Shown: piece by piece, positions 45,122 through 55,291 of the stretch | Layout of the letters: every line of letters begins with the position of its first letter | Position numbering within the stretch: position 1 is the stretch's first letter | NCBI RefSeq assembly: GCF_026559675.1 | Contig: NZ_CP092891.1 | Span: forward strand, 868,001-932,000 | Source: Microbacterium oxydans | GTDB lineage: Bacteria > Actinomycetota > Actinomycetes > Actinomycetales > Microbacteriaceae | DNA length: 64,000 bases | Direction of reading: 5' to 3' | Program-made: the position numbers and the translations under genes | Notes under the pieces: generated by a model | The model's database searches: none | Seen by the model: the letters and a program-made list of their open reading frames with translations, nothing else | Told to the model about the DNA's origin: nothing

Positions 45122-46200
45122 TGTCCCGTCTGCGTCACGCCGCCCGCGCCGAGATCCGCTCGCCCCGCGCGCTCCTCGTCATCCTCATCGTCGTCCTGGT
45201 CACGACCCTCGCGATCCTCAAGCCGGCTTTCCTCAACGGGCCCTTCGTCATCGCGCCGCTGCTCACGACGATCGCGATCTTCACCGTGGTCGGCCTCGCC
45301 CAGATGGTGGTGCTCTCGATCGGGCACATGAACCTCGCCGTCGGGCAGCTCGCCGGGGTGGGCGCTCTCGTCATGGGGGCGGCCTTCGAGAACCTCGGGA
45401 TGCCGCTCCTCGTCGGCCTCGCCCTCGGCGTCCTCGCCAGCACGGCACTCGGTGCCCTCGCGGGGTGGATCATCGCCAAGACCGGGGTCAACTCCTTCAT
45501 CGTCACCCTGGCCATGAGCTTCACGCTCCTCGGATTGATCCCCACGCTGTACAAGTCGTGGAGCACGGGCCAGGCCTTCACCGTCTCACCCGCGGGTTTC
45601 GAGACCATCGGCCGCGGCACCTTCGCCGACGTGTGCATGTTCGGCTACTGCGGATCGAACGCGGTTCCGCTCATGGTGCTCCCGGCCCTCGGATGCATGG
45701 CCGTCATCTGGTACTTCTACACCTGCACACGCAGCGGACGCGAGGTCCTGATGACCGGCAGCAGCGTGAAGGCGGCCGAGCTCTCCGGTATCCCGACCGC
45801 ACGCCGGACCATCCTCGCCCACGCGCTGTCCGGGCTGCTCGCCGCGATCGCCGGGTTCCTCCTGGCCGCGAGCACGGGCTCGTTCACCCCCGCGATCGGG
45901 AGCGAGTTCATGCTGTCGTCGTTCCTCGGACCGATCCTCGGCGGGACCCTTCTCGCCGGAGGACTCGTGTCGATCGTGGGCACCGCGCTCGGGATCACCC
46001 TGACCTCGGTCATCCGCAAGGGACTGGAGCTGTTCGGCGTCGGGCTCGAGACGCTCAACGTCCTGCTCGGCTGCATCCTCCTCGCGGCGCTCGCCACGGA
46101 TCGTCTGCGGCTGGTCTTCGCCCGGCGCCGCCCGGCCAAGGCGACGGAGTCCGCAGCGACCCTCGCCGTCGAACTGGATGAGGCGGAGGCCCACCGATGA
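45121..46200 (+). CDS. Sugar ABC transporter permease, RbsC type (first)
   Basis: A 359-residue permease with about ten hydrophobic segments and the family segment LAQMVVLSIGHMNLAVGQLAGVGALVMG. The start overlaps the dehydratase stop by one base. It ends with a charged cytoplasmic tail and an ATGA overlap with a second, non-identical permease. Two distinct RbsC-like subunits imply a heterodimeric channel. Confidence 0.92.
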   Translation: MSRLRHAARAEIRSPRALLVILIVVLVTTLAILKPAFLNGPFVIAPLLTTIAIFTVVGLAQMVVLSIGHMNLAVGQLAGVGALVMGAAFENLGMPLLVGLALGVLASTALGALAGWIIAKTGVNSFIVTLAMSFTLLGLIPTLYKSWSTGQAFTVSPAGFETIGRGTFADVCMFGYCGSNAVPLMVLPALGCMAVIWYFYTCTRSGREVLMTGSSVKAAELSGIPTARRTILAHALSGLLAAIAGFLLAASTGSFTPAIGSEFMLSSFLGPILGGTLLAGGLVSIVGTALGITLTSVIRKGLELFGVGLETLNVLLGCILLAALATDRLRLVFARRRPAKATESAATLAVELDEAEAHR

Positions 46201-47201
46201 AACGCATCATCAGCGCGAACAACCTCCTGCTGGTCGGGATCGTCGTCGTCGGCGCAGTCATCCTGGGCCTGGCGACCTCCGGCCAGTTCTTCGGTCCGGT
46301 CTCGATGACGAGCTTCTTCCGGTTCGTCAGCGTGCCGATCCTCATCGGTCTGGCGCAGATGATCACCCTCTGCGTGGGTCAGCTCAACCTGGCGGTCGGT
46401 GCCATCGGCGGTGTGGCCGCGTGCTTCACCGGAGTGATCGTCACGTCCTGGGGCGTCCCGCCGTGGATCGGTGCGCTCGTCGCCGTGCTCACGGGCGCGG
46501 TGCTCGGCCTGGCGAACGGCCTGCTGGTCGTCGGCACCCGGATCAACGGCTTCATCGTGACCCTCGCGATGTCGCAGATCCTGATCGGCGTGCAGTACGC
46601 CCTCGTCGGCACCCGCACCATCGAGCGGAAGGCGTGGCCGGAGCTCGCCGCCTTCGGCCGGTCCGACATCCTGGGCATCCCGACCATCTTCCTGATGACG
46701 CTGGTGGTCGCGGTGATCGTCGCCCTCTACTTCGCGCAGACGGTGTCCGGACGCAAGCTCCTCGCCAGCGGCGGCAACGCCTCGGCCGCGCAGCTCGCGG
46801 GCATCTCGACCGACCGGGCGCTGATCGTCGCGCACACCCTCTCCGGACTCCTCTGCGGCGTCGCGGCGATGGTGAGCATCTCGTTCCTGCCCGGCGTGAA
46901 CACCACGGTCGGCGGGGACTGGCTCCTGCCGAGCTTCGCGGCACCGATCATCGGCGGCGTCGCCCTCGCCGGCGGCACGGTGGCCGTGCTGGGCACGGTG
47001 CTCGCAGCGATGGTCGTGCGCCTCGTCGACGCGGCCAGCCCGATCTTCCGGTTCGATGCCGAGGTCGTGAACTTCGTGGTCGGCGCGGTCGTGTTGGGCA
47101 CGGTGGCGCTCGGCAAGCTGCGCGAGGTGCAGGCGTCGCGGCATGCCAGCAGGATCAGATCGTTGCGCGCGGAAGCCGCACTGGCGGAGGTGAAGCGATG
47201 A
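46197..47201 (+). CDS. Sugar ABC transporter permease, RbsC type (second)
   Basis: A 334-residue permease related to the preceding one (LAQMITLCVGQLNLAVGAIGGVAACFTG). It has the family's conserved LLASGGNASAAQLAGIS loop near the ATPase interface and about nine or ten hydrophobic segments. ATGA overlaps join it to both neighbours, showing strong translational coupling across the operon. Confidence 0.92.
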   Translation: MKRIISANNLLLVGIVVVGAVILGLATSGQFFGPVSMTSFFRFVSVPILIGLAQMITLCVGQLNLAVGAIGGVAACFTGVIVTSWGVPPWIGALVAVLTGAVLGLANGLLVVGTRINGFIVTLAMSQILIGVQYALVGTRTIERKAWPELAAFGRSDILGIPTIFLMTLVVAVIVALYFAQTVSGRKLLASGGNASAAQLAGISTDRALIVAHTLSGLLCGVAAMVSISFLPGVNTTVGGDWLLPSFAAPIIGGVALAGGTVAVLGTVLAAMVVRLVDAASPIFRFDAEVVNFVVGAVVLGTVALGKLREVQASRHASRIRSLRAEAALAEVKR

Positions 47202-48718
47202 CCGTCGCACTCGAAGTCCGGAACCTGCGCAAGACGTTCCCCGGCGTCACCGCGCTCGCCGATGCGAACCTCACCCTGGAAGCGGGCTCCGTGCACGCGC
47301 TGATGGGCGAGAACGGCGCCGGGAAGTCCACGCTCATCAAGATCGTCACGGGGGTGCAGGGCGCTGACTCCGGCAGCCTGATCCTCGACGGCGAGGAGGT
47401 CTCGTTCGCGAATCCCCTGGAGGCCATGGCCGCCGGCATCGGCGTCGTGCACCAGGAGCGCAACGTCGTCCGCGAGTTCACGGTGGGGGAGAACATCGCC
47501 CTGTCCGCCGTGCCGAGACGCGCGGGCACCGTCGACTGGCGCCGGGTGTGGCGGGAGTCCCAGCGCTGCCTGGACATGCTCGACCTCGACATCGATCCGC
47601 GCACCCCCATGCGCGAGCTGTCGGCCGCCCAGATCCAGCTCGTCGAGATCGCGCGCGGCCTGTACCGGAGCGCGAAGGTGCTGCTCCTCGACGAACCGAC
47701 CGCGTCTCTCAGCAACGACGAGGCCGAGCGGCTCTACAAGGTCGTCCACCAGCTGAGCGCCGAGGGCACCGCCATCGTGCTCGTGAGCCACAAGCTCGAC
47801 GAGGTCTTCGCGCACTGCGACGCGATCACGGTGCTCCGCGACGGCAGCACCGTGATGCCCTCGCAGCCGATCGCGGACACGACGCACGACGAGGTGGTCG
47901 CCCGGATGGTCGGGCGCACGCTCGCCGACCTCGAGGTCGAGGAGCGCGAGGTCGACCGGACGGTCACCCCCGCACTCGAACTGACCGACGTGAGCACCGC
48001 CGCCGGGCATCGGCGCATCTCGCTCGCCGTCCACCCGGGGGAGGTGCTCGGCATGTACGGCCTCGTCGGCGCCGGTCGCACCGAGCTCGCCCGAGCCATC
48101 CTCGGGCTGGACCGCGTCATCGGGGGCGACGTGAGGGTCGAGGGGAACGCCGTGCGGATCCGCTCCGTGCGCGACGCGCTGCGGCGCTTCCGCATCGGCT
48201 ACGTCACGGAGAACCGCAAGGAGGAGGGGGTCTTCCTCCTCCAGTCGATCACGCGCAACGTGGCCGTCACCGTGTGGTCCGAGATCTCCAAAGTGCTGGG
48301 CTTCGTGCCCGGCCGCGCGGAGCGGAGCGCGGTGCAGGCGCAGATCGAGGCCCTCGACATCAAGATCTCCTCGCAGGACCAGCTCGCCGGGCAGCTGTCC
48401 GGCGGCAACCAGCAGAAGGTCTCGCTGGCCAAGTGGCTCGCCGCCCGGACCAAGGTGCTGATCATCGATGAGCCCACCGTCGGGATCGACGTCCGCACCA
48501 AGCGCGCCTTCTACGAACTCATCTGGCGCCTCGCCGACGACGGGATGGCGATCCTGCTGATCTCCAGCGACCTCGCCGAGATGGTGACACTCGCTGACAG
48601 GATCGTCGTCATGGACCAGTTCATCGTGCGCGGCGTCGTGGAGAACACGCACGACTATCAGCCGATGAGCGCCGCAGTGATGAGCCACATCCACGGATCA
48701 GCGGTGGAGGCGTCATGA
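47198..48718 (+). CDS. Sugar ABC transporter ATPase, RbsA/MglA type
   Basis: A 506-residue protein with two ABC modules. The first has Walker A GENGAGKST, a degenerate signature LSAAQIQ and Walker B VLLLDEPTA; the second has a degenerate P-loop GLVGAGRTE, with an intact LSGGNQQKVSLAKWLA and VLIIDEPTVGIDV. This mixed pattern is standard for RbsA/MglA ATPases. The ATG at 47198 overlaps the permease stop; upstream in-frame sequence would overlap the permease gene. Confidence 0.93.
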   Translation: MTVALEVRNLRKTFPGVTALADANLTLEAGSVHALMGENGAGKSTLIKIVTGVQGADSGSLILDGEEVSFANPLEAMAAGIGVVHQERNVVREFTVGENIALSAVPRRAGTVDWRRVWRESQRCLDMLDLDIDPRTPMRELSAAQIQLVEIARGLYRSAKVLLLDEPTASLSNDEAERLYKVVHQLSAEGTAIVLVSHKLDEVFAHCDAITVLRDGSTVMPSQPIADTTHDEVVARMVGRTLADLEVEEREVDRTVTPALELTDVSTAAGHRRISLAVHPGEVLGMYGLVGAGRTELARAILGLDRVIGGDVRVEGNAVRIRSVRDALRRFRIGYVTENRKEEGVFLLQSITRNVAVTVWSEISKVLGFVPGRAERSAVQAQIEALDIKISSQDQLAGQLSGGNQQKVSLAKWLAARTKVLIIDEPTVGIDVRTKRAFYELIWRLADDGMAILLISSDLAEMVTLADRIVVMDQFIVRGVVENTHDYQPMSAAVMSHIHGSAVEAS

Positions 48719-49698
48719 TCCCCGTCCGGACGCACCGCGGTCTCGATCTCACCGTGCTCGGGATGGGATGCGCCCAGCTCGGCAACCTCGGCACCCGGAT
48801 GACGGACGAGGAGGCGGAGGCGACGGTCCACGCGGCCTGGGACGCCGGCATCCGCTTCTTCGACACGGCTCCGCACTACGGGCTCGGGCTCTCGGAGCGG
48901 AGGCTCGGGCGCGCGCTCGCCGCGTATCCTCGGGACGAGTACGTGGTCTCCACGAAGGTCGGCCGTCTGCTCGTGCCGAGTCCGGAGACGGCTCACCAAC
49001 GGGACACGGACAACCTCTTCGACGTGCCGTCCGACCACCGGCGCGTGTACGACCTCAGCCACGACGGTGTGCTGCGGTCGCTCGAGGCGAGCCTGGAGCG
49101 ACTCGGACTCGATCGGATCGACGTCGTCTACATGCATGACCCCGACGACCATGCCGAGGCCGCGCGGACGACCGGCGCGCAGACGCTGTCGGCTCTCCGC
49201 GAAGAAGGCGTCATCCGCGGATTCGGTGCGGGGATGAACCAGGCGGGGATGCTCGCCGATCTCATCGAGCAGACCGACGTCGACATCGTGATGTGCGCCG
49301 GCCGGCTGACGCTGCTGGAGCAGGAGAGCAGCCGGCGGATGCTGAGGCTCGCCGGGGAGCGCGGCGTCGCGGTGGTCGCCGCAGCCGTGTACAACTCGGG
49401 GCTCCTCGCCCGTGACGCGGTGCCCGACCGGGTGACCTACGACTATGCCGACGCGCCGACGGAGATCCTGGAGCGGGCGCGCGAGATCGAACGCCTGTGC
49501 CGCGCGCACGGGACGACGCTCCCCGCCGCCGCCGTGCAGTATCCCCTGCGATTCCCGCCGGTGGTCTCGGCCGTCGTCGGGATGCGGGGACCGACGCAGG
49601 TCGCGGAGGCCGTCCAGCGGATGGCGGCGCCGATCCCGGACGAGCTGTGGGATGCCCTCGAGGAGTCCGGGTTCATCATCTCGCCGGATTCCGTCTGA
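48715..49698 (+). CDS. Aldo/keto reductase, aldose dehydrogenase-like
   Basis: A 327-residue reductase with tetrad Asp50 and Tyr55 (FFDTAPHYG), Lys81 (STKVGR) and the His of YMHDPDDH. The sequence resembles D-threo-aldose 1-dehydrogenases, which oxidise L-fucose or related sugars to lactones. It overlaps the ATPase stop by four bases (ATGA). With the dehydratase and mutarotase it fits a non-phosphorylative aldose oxidation route, but a lactonase and aldolase are not in the operon. Confidence 0.88.
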   Translation: MIPVRTHRGLDLTVLGMGCAQLGNLGTRMTDEEAEATVHAAWDAGIRFFDTAPHYGLGLSERRLGRALAAYPRDEYVVSTKVGRLLVPSPETAHQRDTDNLFDVPSDHRRVYDLSHDGVLRSLEASLERLGLDRIDVVYMHDPDDHAEAARTTGAQTLSALREEGVIRGFGAGMNQAGMLADLIEQTDVDIVMCAGRLTLLEQESSRRMLRLAGERGVAVVAAAVYNSGLLARDAVPDRVTYDYADAPTEILERAREIERLCRAHGTTLPAAAVQYPLRFPPVVSAVVGMRGPTQVAEAVQRMAAPIPDELWDALEESGFIISPDSV

Positions 49699-49724
49699 CC
49701 GAGCCCGAACCGCGAAGGAGAGCC

Positions 49725-50060
49725 ATGCGCATCGCCCTGCACTCGATCATCGTCGAGGGCGCGGTCGACGATTACCGCTCGCACCACGCCCGCGTCCCCG
49801 ACGGGCTCCGCGACCTGTTCGCCGACGCCGGCATCCGAGACTGGACCATCTGGCGCTCGGGCCGCGATCTGTTCCACCTCGTGGAGTGCGACGACTTCGA
49901 TGCCGCGATGCGCATCGTCGACGCCTCCGCGATCAACGATGCCTGGCAGGCGGACATCGGTCGCTTCGTCGAGGGATTCCGCGGCCCGGACGGCGACGAC
50001 GGCTTCACGCCCATCGGGCAGGTGTGGGCGCTCTCGGCGCAGCGCCGCGCCGAGCTCTGA
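49725..50060 (+). CDS. L-rhamnose mutarotase-like protein (DUF718)
   Basis: A 111-residue dimeric alpha/beta barrel protein of the RhaM family: MRIALHSIIVEGAVDDYRSHHARVPDGLRDLF, then IRDWTIWRSGRDLFHLVECDDFDAAM. Such proteins interconvert sugar anomers. GAAGGAG precedes the ATG at 49725. It is the last gene of the catabolic operon and points to a free 6-deoxyhexose such as L-rhamnose or L-fucose as the imported ligand. Confidence 0.88.
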   Translation: MRIALHSIIVEGAVDDYRSHHARVPDGLRDLFADAGIRDWTIWRSGRDLFHLVECDDFDAAMRIVDASAINDAWQADIGRFVEGFRGPDGDDGFTPIGQVWALSAQRRAEL

Positions 50061-50073
50061 GCGCGCCCCGCCG

Positions 50074-50868
50074 TCAGGGCTTCGCGTCCGGAGCCGCTCC
50101 GAGCGGTGCGGTGCTCTCCCGGGGACCGCGGAGCACGAACCACACGACCGCCAGCCCGAGGACGCCCGCGAGCAGGTACACCAGGTTGGCGATGGAGGCG
50201 ATGCTGCTCGCGGTGCCGACCCCCGTGGCGAAGACCGAGAAGTCCCACACGCCGTGCAGCACCATCGCCCAGATCAGCGATCCGGTGACCCGACGCAGGA
50301 TGTAGAACGCGGTTCCGCCGAGGAACGCCGCGCCGACCTGGCTCGCGGTGCCCGCGACGGGCGAGCCGAGCAGGATGTTGACGAAGTGCATCAGCGCGAA
50401 CAGAGCCGATGTGAGGAACCACACCCAGACCTCGGAGAGCCGCGACCGCAGCGCCGTGAGCAGCAGTCCGCGGTGGACCAGCTCCTCCGTGAAGCCGACG
50501 AGGAGCAGGGCGAGGGACGCTCCGAGGAAGGCGCCGCTGTACGCGCTCCAGTCCGTCGCGGAGAGGTTCAGCGCGGCCGCGACGGCGATCAGGATCGGGA
50601 CGAAGATCGGCCACTTGTGATGGCTGCGCTGCGCGTCGAAGAGCGCGGGGCGCCACCAGCCCAGCAGGCTCGTGGTGATCGCGAGGAGCACGGTCGCGAC
50701 GATGAGTGAGAGTCCGGCCCCGAGGAAGAGGTTCTCGGCGGTGTCGCCCCAGTCGGCGTAGGGGATCCCGGTCGACTTCTGGATCGCGAACACCACGACG
50801 ATGTACCCGACCCAGATGGCGAGTCCGATCCAGATGCGCGGTGTGACGCGGAGCGTGGTCTCGGTCAT
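50074..50868 (-). CDS. CPBP-family intramembrane metalloprotease (second of pair)
   Basis: A 264-residue membrane protein of the Abi/CPBP family. The catalytic motifs are FTEELVHRG (EExxxR), FALMHFVN and LHGVWDF, placed in membrane segments. Members act as CAAX-type proteases or bacteriocin immunity and scramblase-like factors. The ATG at 50868 overlaps the stop of the upstream CPBP gene (ATGA), so both are made from one message. Function within this organism is not assigned. Confidence 0.88.
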   Translation of the reverse strand: MTETTLRVTPRIWIGLAIWVGYIVVVFAIQKSTGIPYADWGDTAENLFLGAGLSLIVATVLLAITTSLLGWWRPALFDAQRSHHKWPIFVPILIAVAAALNLSATDWSAYSGAFLGASLALLLVGFTEELVHRGLLLTALRSRLSEVWVWFLTSALFALMHFVNILLGSPVAGTASQVGAAFLGGTAFYILRRVTGSLIWAMVLHGVWDFSVFATGVGTASSIASIANLVYLLAGVLGLAVVWFVLRGPRESTAPLGAAPDAKP

Positions 50869-51698
50869 GCGGAGCGCGTCTCCGGGTAGGTCGGCTCGGT
50901 GTCGGCACCGGCGACGCGCCCGCGGATGAAGAAGATCATCACGAGGCCGGCCACGATCACGGCAATGTTCCCGAAGGCGGCGAACGGCGTGAGCGCGCCT
51001 GCGGACGGGTACGCGGTGAGCAGGAAGATGCTCGGGTCGGTGCTCGCGTGGAGCAGGATCGGCGCGAGGATCGTGCCCGTGACGCGGAGCGCGAGATACA
51101 TCAGGATGCCGAACGCGAACGTGTACAGGAGCTGGATCATCGTCGGCAGCAGCTCCTGCCCGGAGAGCAGGTTGCCGGCGTGCAGGAGAGAGAAGAGCGC
51201 AGCGGAGACCAGCGCGACGGCGATCTCCCGGTGGCCCGCCTTGCGCATCAGGTTCACCACGAGACCGCGGGTGAGGACCTCTTCGGAGAACCCGATGAGG
51301 AGGCCGGTCAGCAGCCAGGTGAGGACCACATCGACGCCGACCTTGTCGTAGTCGATCGCCACGAACCGGAGGACGTTGAACAGCAGCACGACGACGATCG
51401 CGATCCACATCCACCCGCGGCCGCGGATGGGCTGCCGCCCGAAGACCTCGCGCCACCAGCCGACGGACAGGGTGAACGCCGCCAGCAGTGCCGCGCCGAT
51501 GAGCTCGGGCAGGAGGTAGAACACCGCGACCCCGGCCGTGCCGTCCGGATCGGTGACCTGCACGGCCAGCGGGGTGAGCAGCAGCGAGAGCAGCTGGAAC
51601 AGCGCGAAGTAGACCGCGGTGAGCAGGAGGGCCCGCCACCAGCCTCCCTGTTCCCAGAACCTCTTCCACAACGAGGGGGCGGTCGCGGGTGCGGACAT
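50865..51698 (-). CDS. CPBP-family intramembrane metalloprotease (first of pair)
   Basis: A 277-residue CPBP protein with the motifs SEEVLTRGL, LFSLLHAGNLLSG and LLHASTDPSIFLL, about seven or eight membrane segments, and a short cytoplasmic N-tail. It is clearly related to but distinct from the downstream gene. The pair may be an immunity or maturation module, since substrates were not found nearby. No promoter was identified in the 87-base gap upstream. Confidence 0.88.
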   Translation of the reverse strand: MSAPATAPSLWKRFWEQGGWWRALLLTAVYFALFQLLSLLLTPLAVQVTDPDGTAGVAVFYLLPELIGAALLAAFTLSVGWWREVFGRQPIRGRGWMWIAIVVVLLFNVLRFVAIDYDKVGVDVVLTWLLTGLLIGFSEEVLTRGLVVNLMRKAGHREIAVALVSAALFSLLHAGNLLSGQELLPTMIQLLYTFAFGILMYLALRVTGTILAPILLHASTDPSIFLLTAYPSAGALTPFAAFGNIAVIVAGLVMIFFIRGRVAGADTEPTYPETRSA

Positions 51699-51785
51699 GG
51701 GGGCTCCAGACGGATGGGGGACGGCCGACTGTTCGTCAGTTTGACGTATCCCGGCTCGTCACGTCCACCTCGGCGTCTCGGCGGG

Positions 51786-52094
51786 TCAGCGCGGCGCGGA
51801 CCTGCCCCGGTCCGGATTCCGCGGTGGCGGACGATGCGGGATGGGGATCGGTCGGGTGGCGCGGGACGCGTCCTGGAACGTCTGCACCGCGCGGAGCACA
51901 TCCTCGGCGGTGGAATAGCGCAGCGCCAGTGGGAGGTCGCGCCGCCAGAGGACCTCGACCTCGGTCGGCGCGTCCTCGAAGACCGTGCACACGATCCGGC
52001 GGTGGTCGCGCTCCGGGTAGTGCAGATCGTGGATCGCCCAGTCGGTCGTGCCGACCTGTACCAGCACGAACCTCTGGTCCGGGTCCTGCTCCAT
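51786..52094 (-). CDS. Small hypothetical protein
   Basis: A 102-residue protein of unknown function with a compact beta-rich start (FVLVQVGTTDWAIHDLHYPERDHRRIVCTVFED) and a basic, Pro/Arg-rich C-terminus. CAGGAGA on the minus strand is only 1-2 bases from an ATG at 52097 but 5 from the ATG at 52094, which is preferred. No recognised domain. Confidence 0.6.
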   Translation of the reverse strand: MEQDPDQRFVLVQVGTTDWAIHDLHYPERDHRRIVCTVFEDAPTEVEVLWRRDLPLALRYSTAEDVLRAVQTFQDASRATRPIPIPHRPPPRNPDRGRSAPR

Positions 52095-52166
52095 CATTCT
52101 CCTGACTGTCCCCAGCTTGAAGAATGCGCGATCACGCCGTGGAACGAGAGCCCCTTGACAGGAAGA

Positions 52167-52196
52167 GGCCCCCGCCCCAGAGAGGGAGCGGGGGCC
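52167..52196 (-). terminator. Terminator after MFS gene
   Basis: GGCCCCCGC (52167-52175) pairs with GCGGGGGCC (52188-52196) over a 12-base loop, 10 bases beyond the MFS stop on the minus strand. Confidence 0.75.
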
Positions 52197-52205
52197 ACCT
52201 GCGGG

Positions 52206-53870
<1,665 letters not shown>

Positions 53871-54482
53871 TCAGTGGTCTTTCTGTGACGGTGCGTAGAG
53901 GGAGCGGGCGAGGCCGAGGCGTCGCGTGATGAGGTCGCCGAAGGGCTCGGTGGACTGGTGGTGCAGGAGCTGGTCCATGCTCATGCGGACGAGGGCGCCG
54001 ACCGTGTGCACGACGACCTCGGCGCGGAGCTCGGCATCGGGCGCATCCTCGATGCGGCGCAGGATGAGGCCCACATCGCGCCGCTCGTTCTTCGCGATCT
54101 GCTCGAATGCGGCCTTGATCAGCCGCGGCTCCTGCTCGATCACCGCGAACAGGGCGGGGGCGTCGTCGACCGGGTTGAACAGCTCGAAGCGGCGGATCGT
54201 GAGCTGGATGAAGTCGTCGAGCAGGTCCCCGTGCTGCGCGGTGAAGTCCTCCTCGAGCGCCTCCTGGCGGGAGTCGATCGTCGCGAATCCGAAGACCGCG
54301 TTCTCCTTGCTCTCGAAGTAGTTGAAGAAGGTGCGGCGGGAGACGCCCACATCGGCGCACAGCTCCTCGATGGTGAATCCGGCGAAGCCCCGCTCCGTCG
54401 TCATCCGGCGGGCCGCATCCGTGAGTCCCCGGGAGGTCTCGCGCTTGCGCTGCTCTCGCAGGGAATCTGCACTGTCGCTCAT
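53871..54482 (-). CDS. TetR-family transcriptional regulator
   Basis: A 203-residue repressor with TetR helix-turn-helix (MTTERGFAGFTIEELCADVGVSRRTFFNYFESKENAV) and a variable helical ligand domain. The ATG at 54482 is preferred over one at 54518 because the latter extension would lie over the palindromic operator. It immediately precedes the MFS efflux gene; the palindromes at 54485-54519 just upstream of the start are strong candidates for auto-repression. Confidence 0.93.
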   Translation of the reverse strand: MSDSADSLREQRKRETSRGLTDAARRMTTERGFAGFTIEELCADVGVSRRTFFNYFESKENAVFGFATIDSRQEALEEDFTAQHGDLLDDFIQLTIRRFELFNPVDDAPALFAVIEQEPRLIKAAFEQIAKNERRDVGLILRRIEDAPDAELRAEVVVHTVGALVRMSMDQLLHHQSTEPFGDLITRRLGLARSLYAPSQKDH

Positions 54483-54484
54483 GA

Positions 54485-54519
54485 AGTGCAATCTTGCACT
54501 CTGTTCCTTGGAGTGCACT
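54485..54519. promoter_or_regulatory. TetR operators, two palindromes
   Basis: AGTGCAA-TC-TTGCACT at 54485-54500 is a perfect 16-base inverted repeat, and AGTGCACT at 54512-54519 is a second site with the same half-site. Both lie immediately upstream of the TetR start. The half-sites are 27 bases apart start to start. Confidence 0.75.
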
Positions 54520-54543
54520 GTGAGTGCGTGTGCACGCGGCGGA

Positions 54544-54572
54544 GGAATTTCTTCCGACGGATCTGTGACGTT
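54544..54572 (+). promoter_or_regulatory. Candidate ECF-type promoter of Asp23 cluster
   Basis: GGAAT at 54544-54548 and CGTT at 54569-54572 are separated by 20 bases, resembling actinobacterial SigE/SigH-class promoters. It lies about 85 bases before the asp23-like gene. Not proven. Confidence 0.35.
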
Positions 54573-54659
54573 CTTCCCTCGGCATCCGTCCTAGTGGTGT
54601 CGCTGAACTGCGGCCCGCGCTCCACACCGGAGGCGGAGACACGGATGAAGGAGCTCACA

Positions 54660-55103
54660 ATGGCGAACGTGACTGGTGGCACCCAGCCCAAGGCTCAGAT
54701 CGTCGCACCGCAGCTGGGGACCGCTGCGGGCAAGACCACGATCGAGGATGCGGTGGTGGCGAAGATCGCCGGCATCGCGGCTCGTGAGGTCGACGGTGTC
54801 TATGCGCTCGGCGGGGGCGCCGCGCGCATGGTGGGGGCGATCCGCGACGCGCTCAACACGACCGACCTCTCGCAGGGGATCAGCGTCGAGGTCGGCGAGA
54901 CGCAGGTCGCGGTCGACGTGACGATCGTCGCGGAGTATCCGGTCTCGCTGCAGAAGGTGGCGGACGAGGTCCGCGCCGCGATCCACCGCGCCATGGTGGA
55001 ACTGGTCGGCATGGACGTCGCCGAGGTCAACGTGACGGTCAACGATGTGCACATCCCCTCCGACGACGAGGGCGACGGCACGCAGGAGACGCGAGTCCAG
55101 TGA
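54660..55103 (+). CDS. Asp23/Gls24-family envelope stress protein
   Basis: A 147-residue protein with the Asp23 core: IEDAVVAKIAGIAAREVDGVYALGGG, then VEVGETQVAVDVTIVAEYPVSLQKVADEVRAAI and a C-terminal VTVNDVHI strand. Asp23 proteins bind the inner face of the membrane, often through AmaP, and respond to envelope or alkaline stress. AAGGAG lies 8 bases before the ATG. It begins a cluster of eight or nine genes with many overlaps. Confidence 0.92.
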   Translation: MANVTGGTQPKAQIVAPQLGTAAGKTTIEDAVVAKIAGIAAREVDGVYALGGGAARMVGAIRDALNTTDLSQGISVEVGETQVAVDVTIVAEYPVSLQKVADEVRAAIHRAMVELVGMDVAEVNVTVNDVHIPSDDEGDGTQETRVQ

Positions 55104-55291
55104 ACACCTCGGTGATCGGTGCGGCGGTCGCGGCGGTGCTGGCGTTGACCTGGGTCGTCCTGGGCTTCTGGGCATTCCTGCTCGTGGCGCTGGCGATGTT
55201 GATCGGCGCGGTCGCCGGCCGCATCATCGATGGACGACTCGACGTCCGCGCGCTCGCCGAGGTCTTCCGAGGCCGGCGCTCCTCGTCATGA
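55100..55291 (+). CDS. Small membrane protein, DUF2273-like
   Basis: A 63-residue protein with GTG start overlapping the asp23 stop (GTGA). It has two hydrophobic segments in a hairpin (VIGAAVAAVLALTWVVLGFWAFLLVALAMLIGAVAGRII) and a short basic tail. Small DUF2273 proteins accompany Asp23 genes in other Gram-positives. The size and position make the assignment reasonable. Confidence 0.75.
   Translation: MNTSVIGAAVAAVLALTWVVLGFWAFLLVALAMLIGAVAGRIIDGRLDVRALAEVFRGRRSSS

Noticed and set aside
46727-48694. Long minus-strand open frame opposite the ABC ATPase
   Set aside because: No domain, and the sense-strand ATPase is unambiguous.
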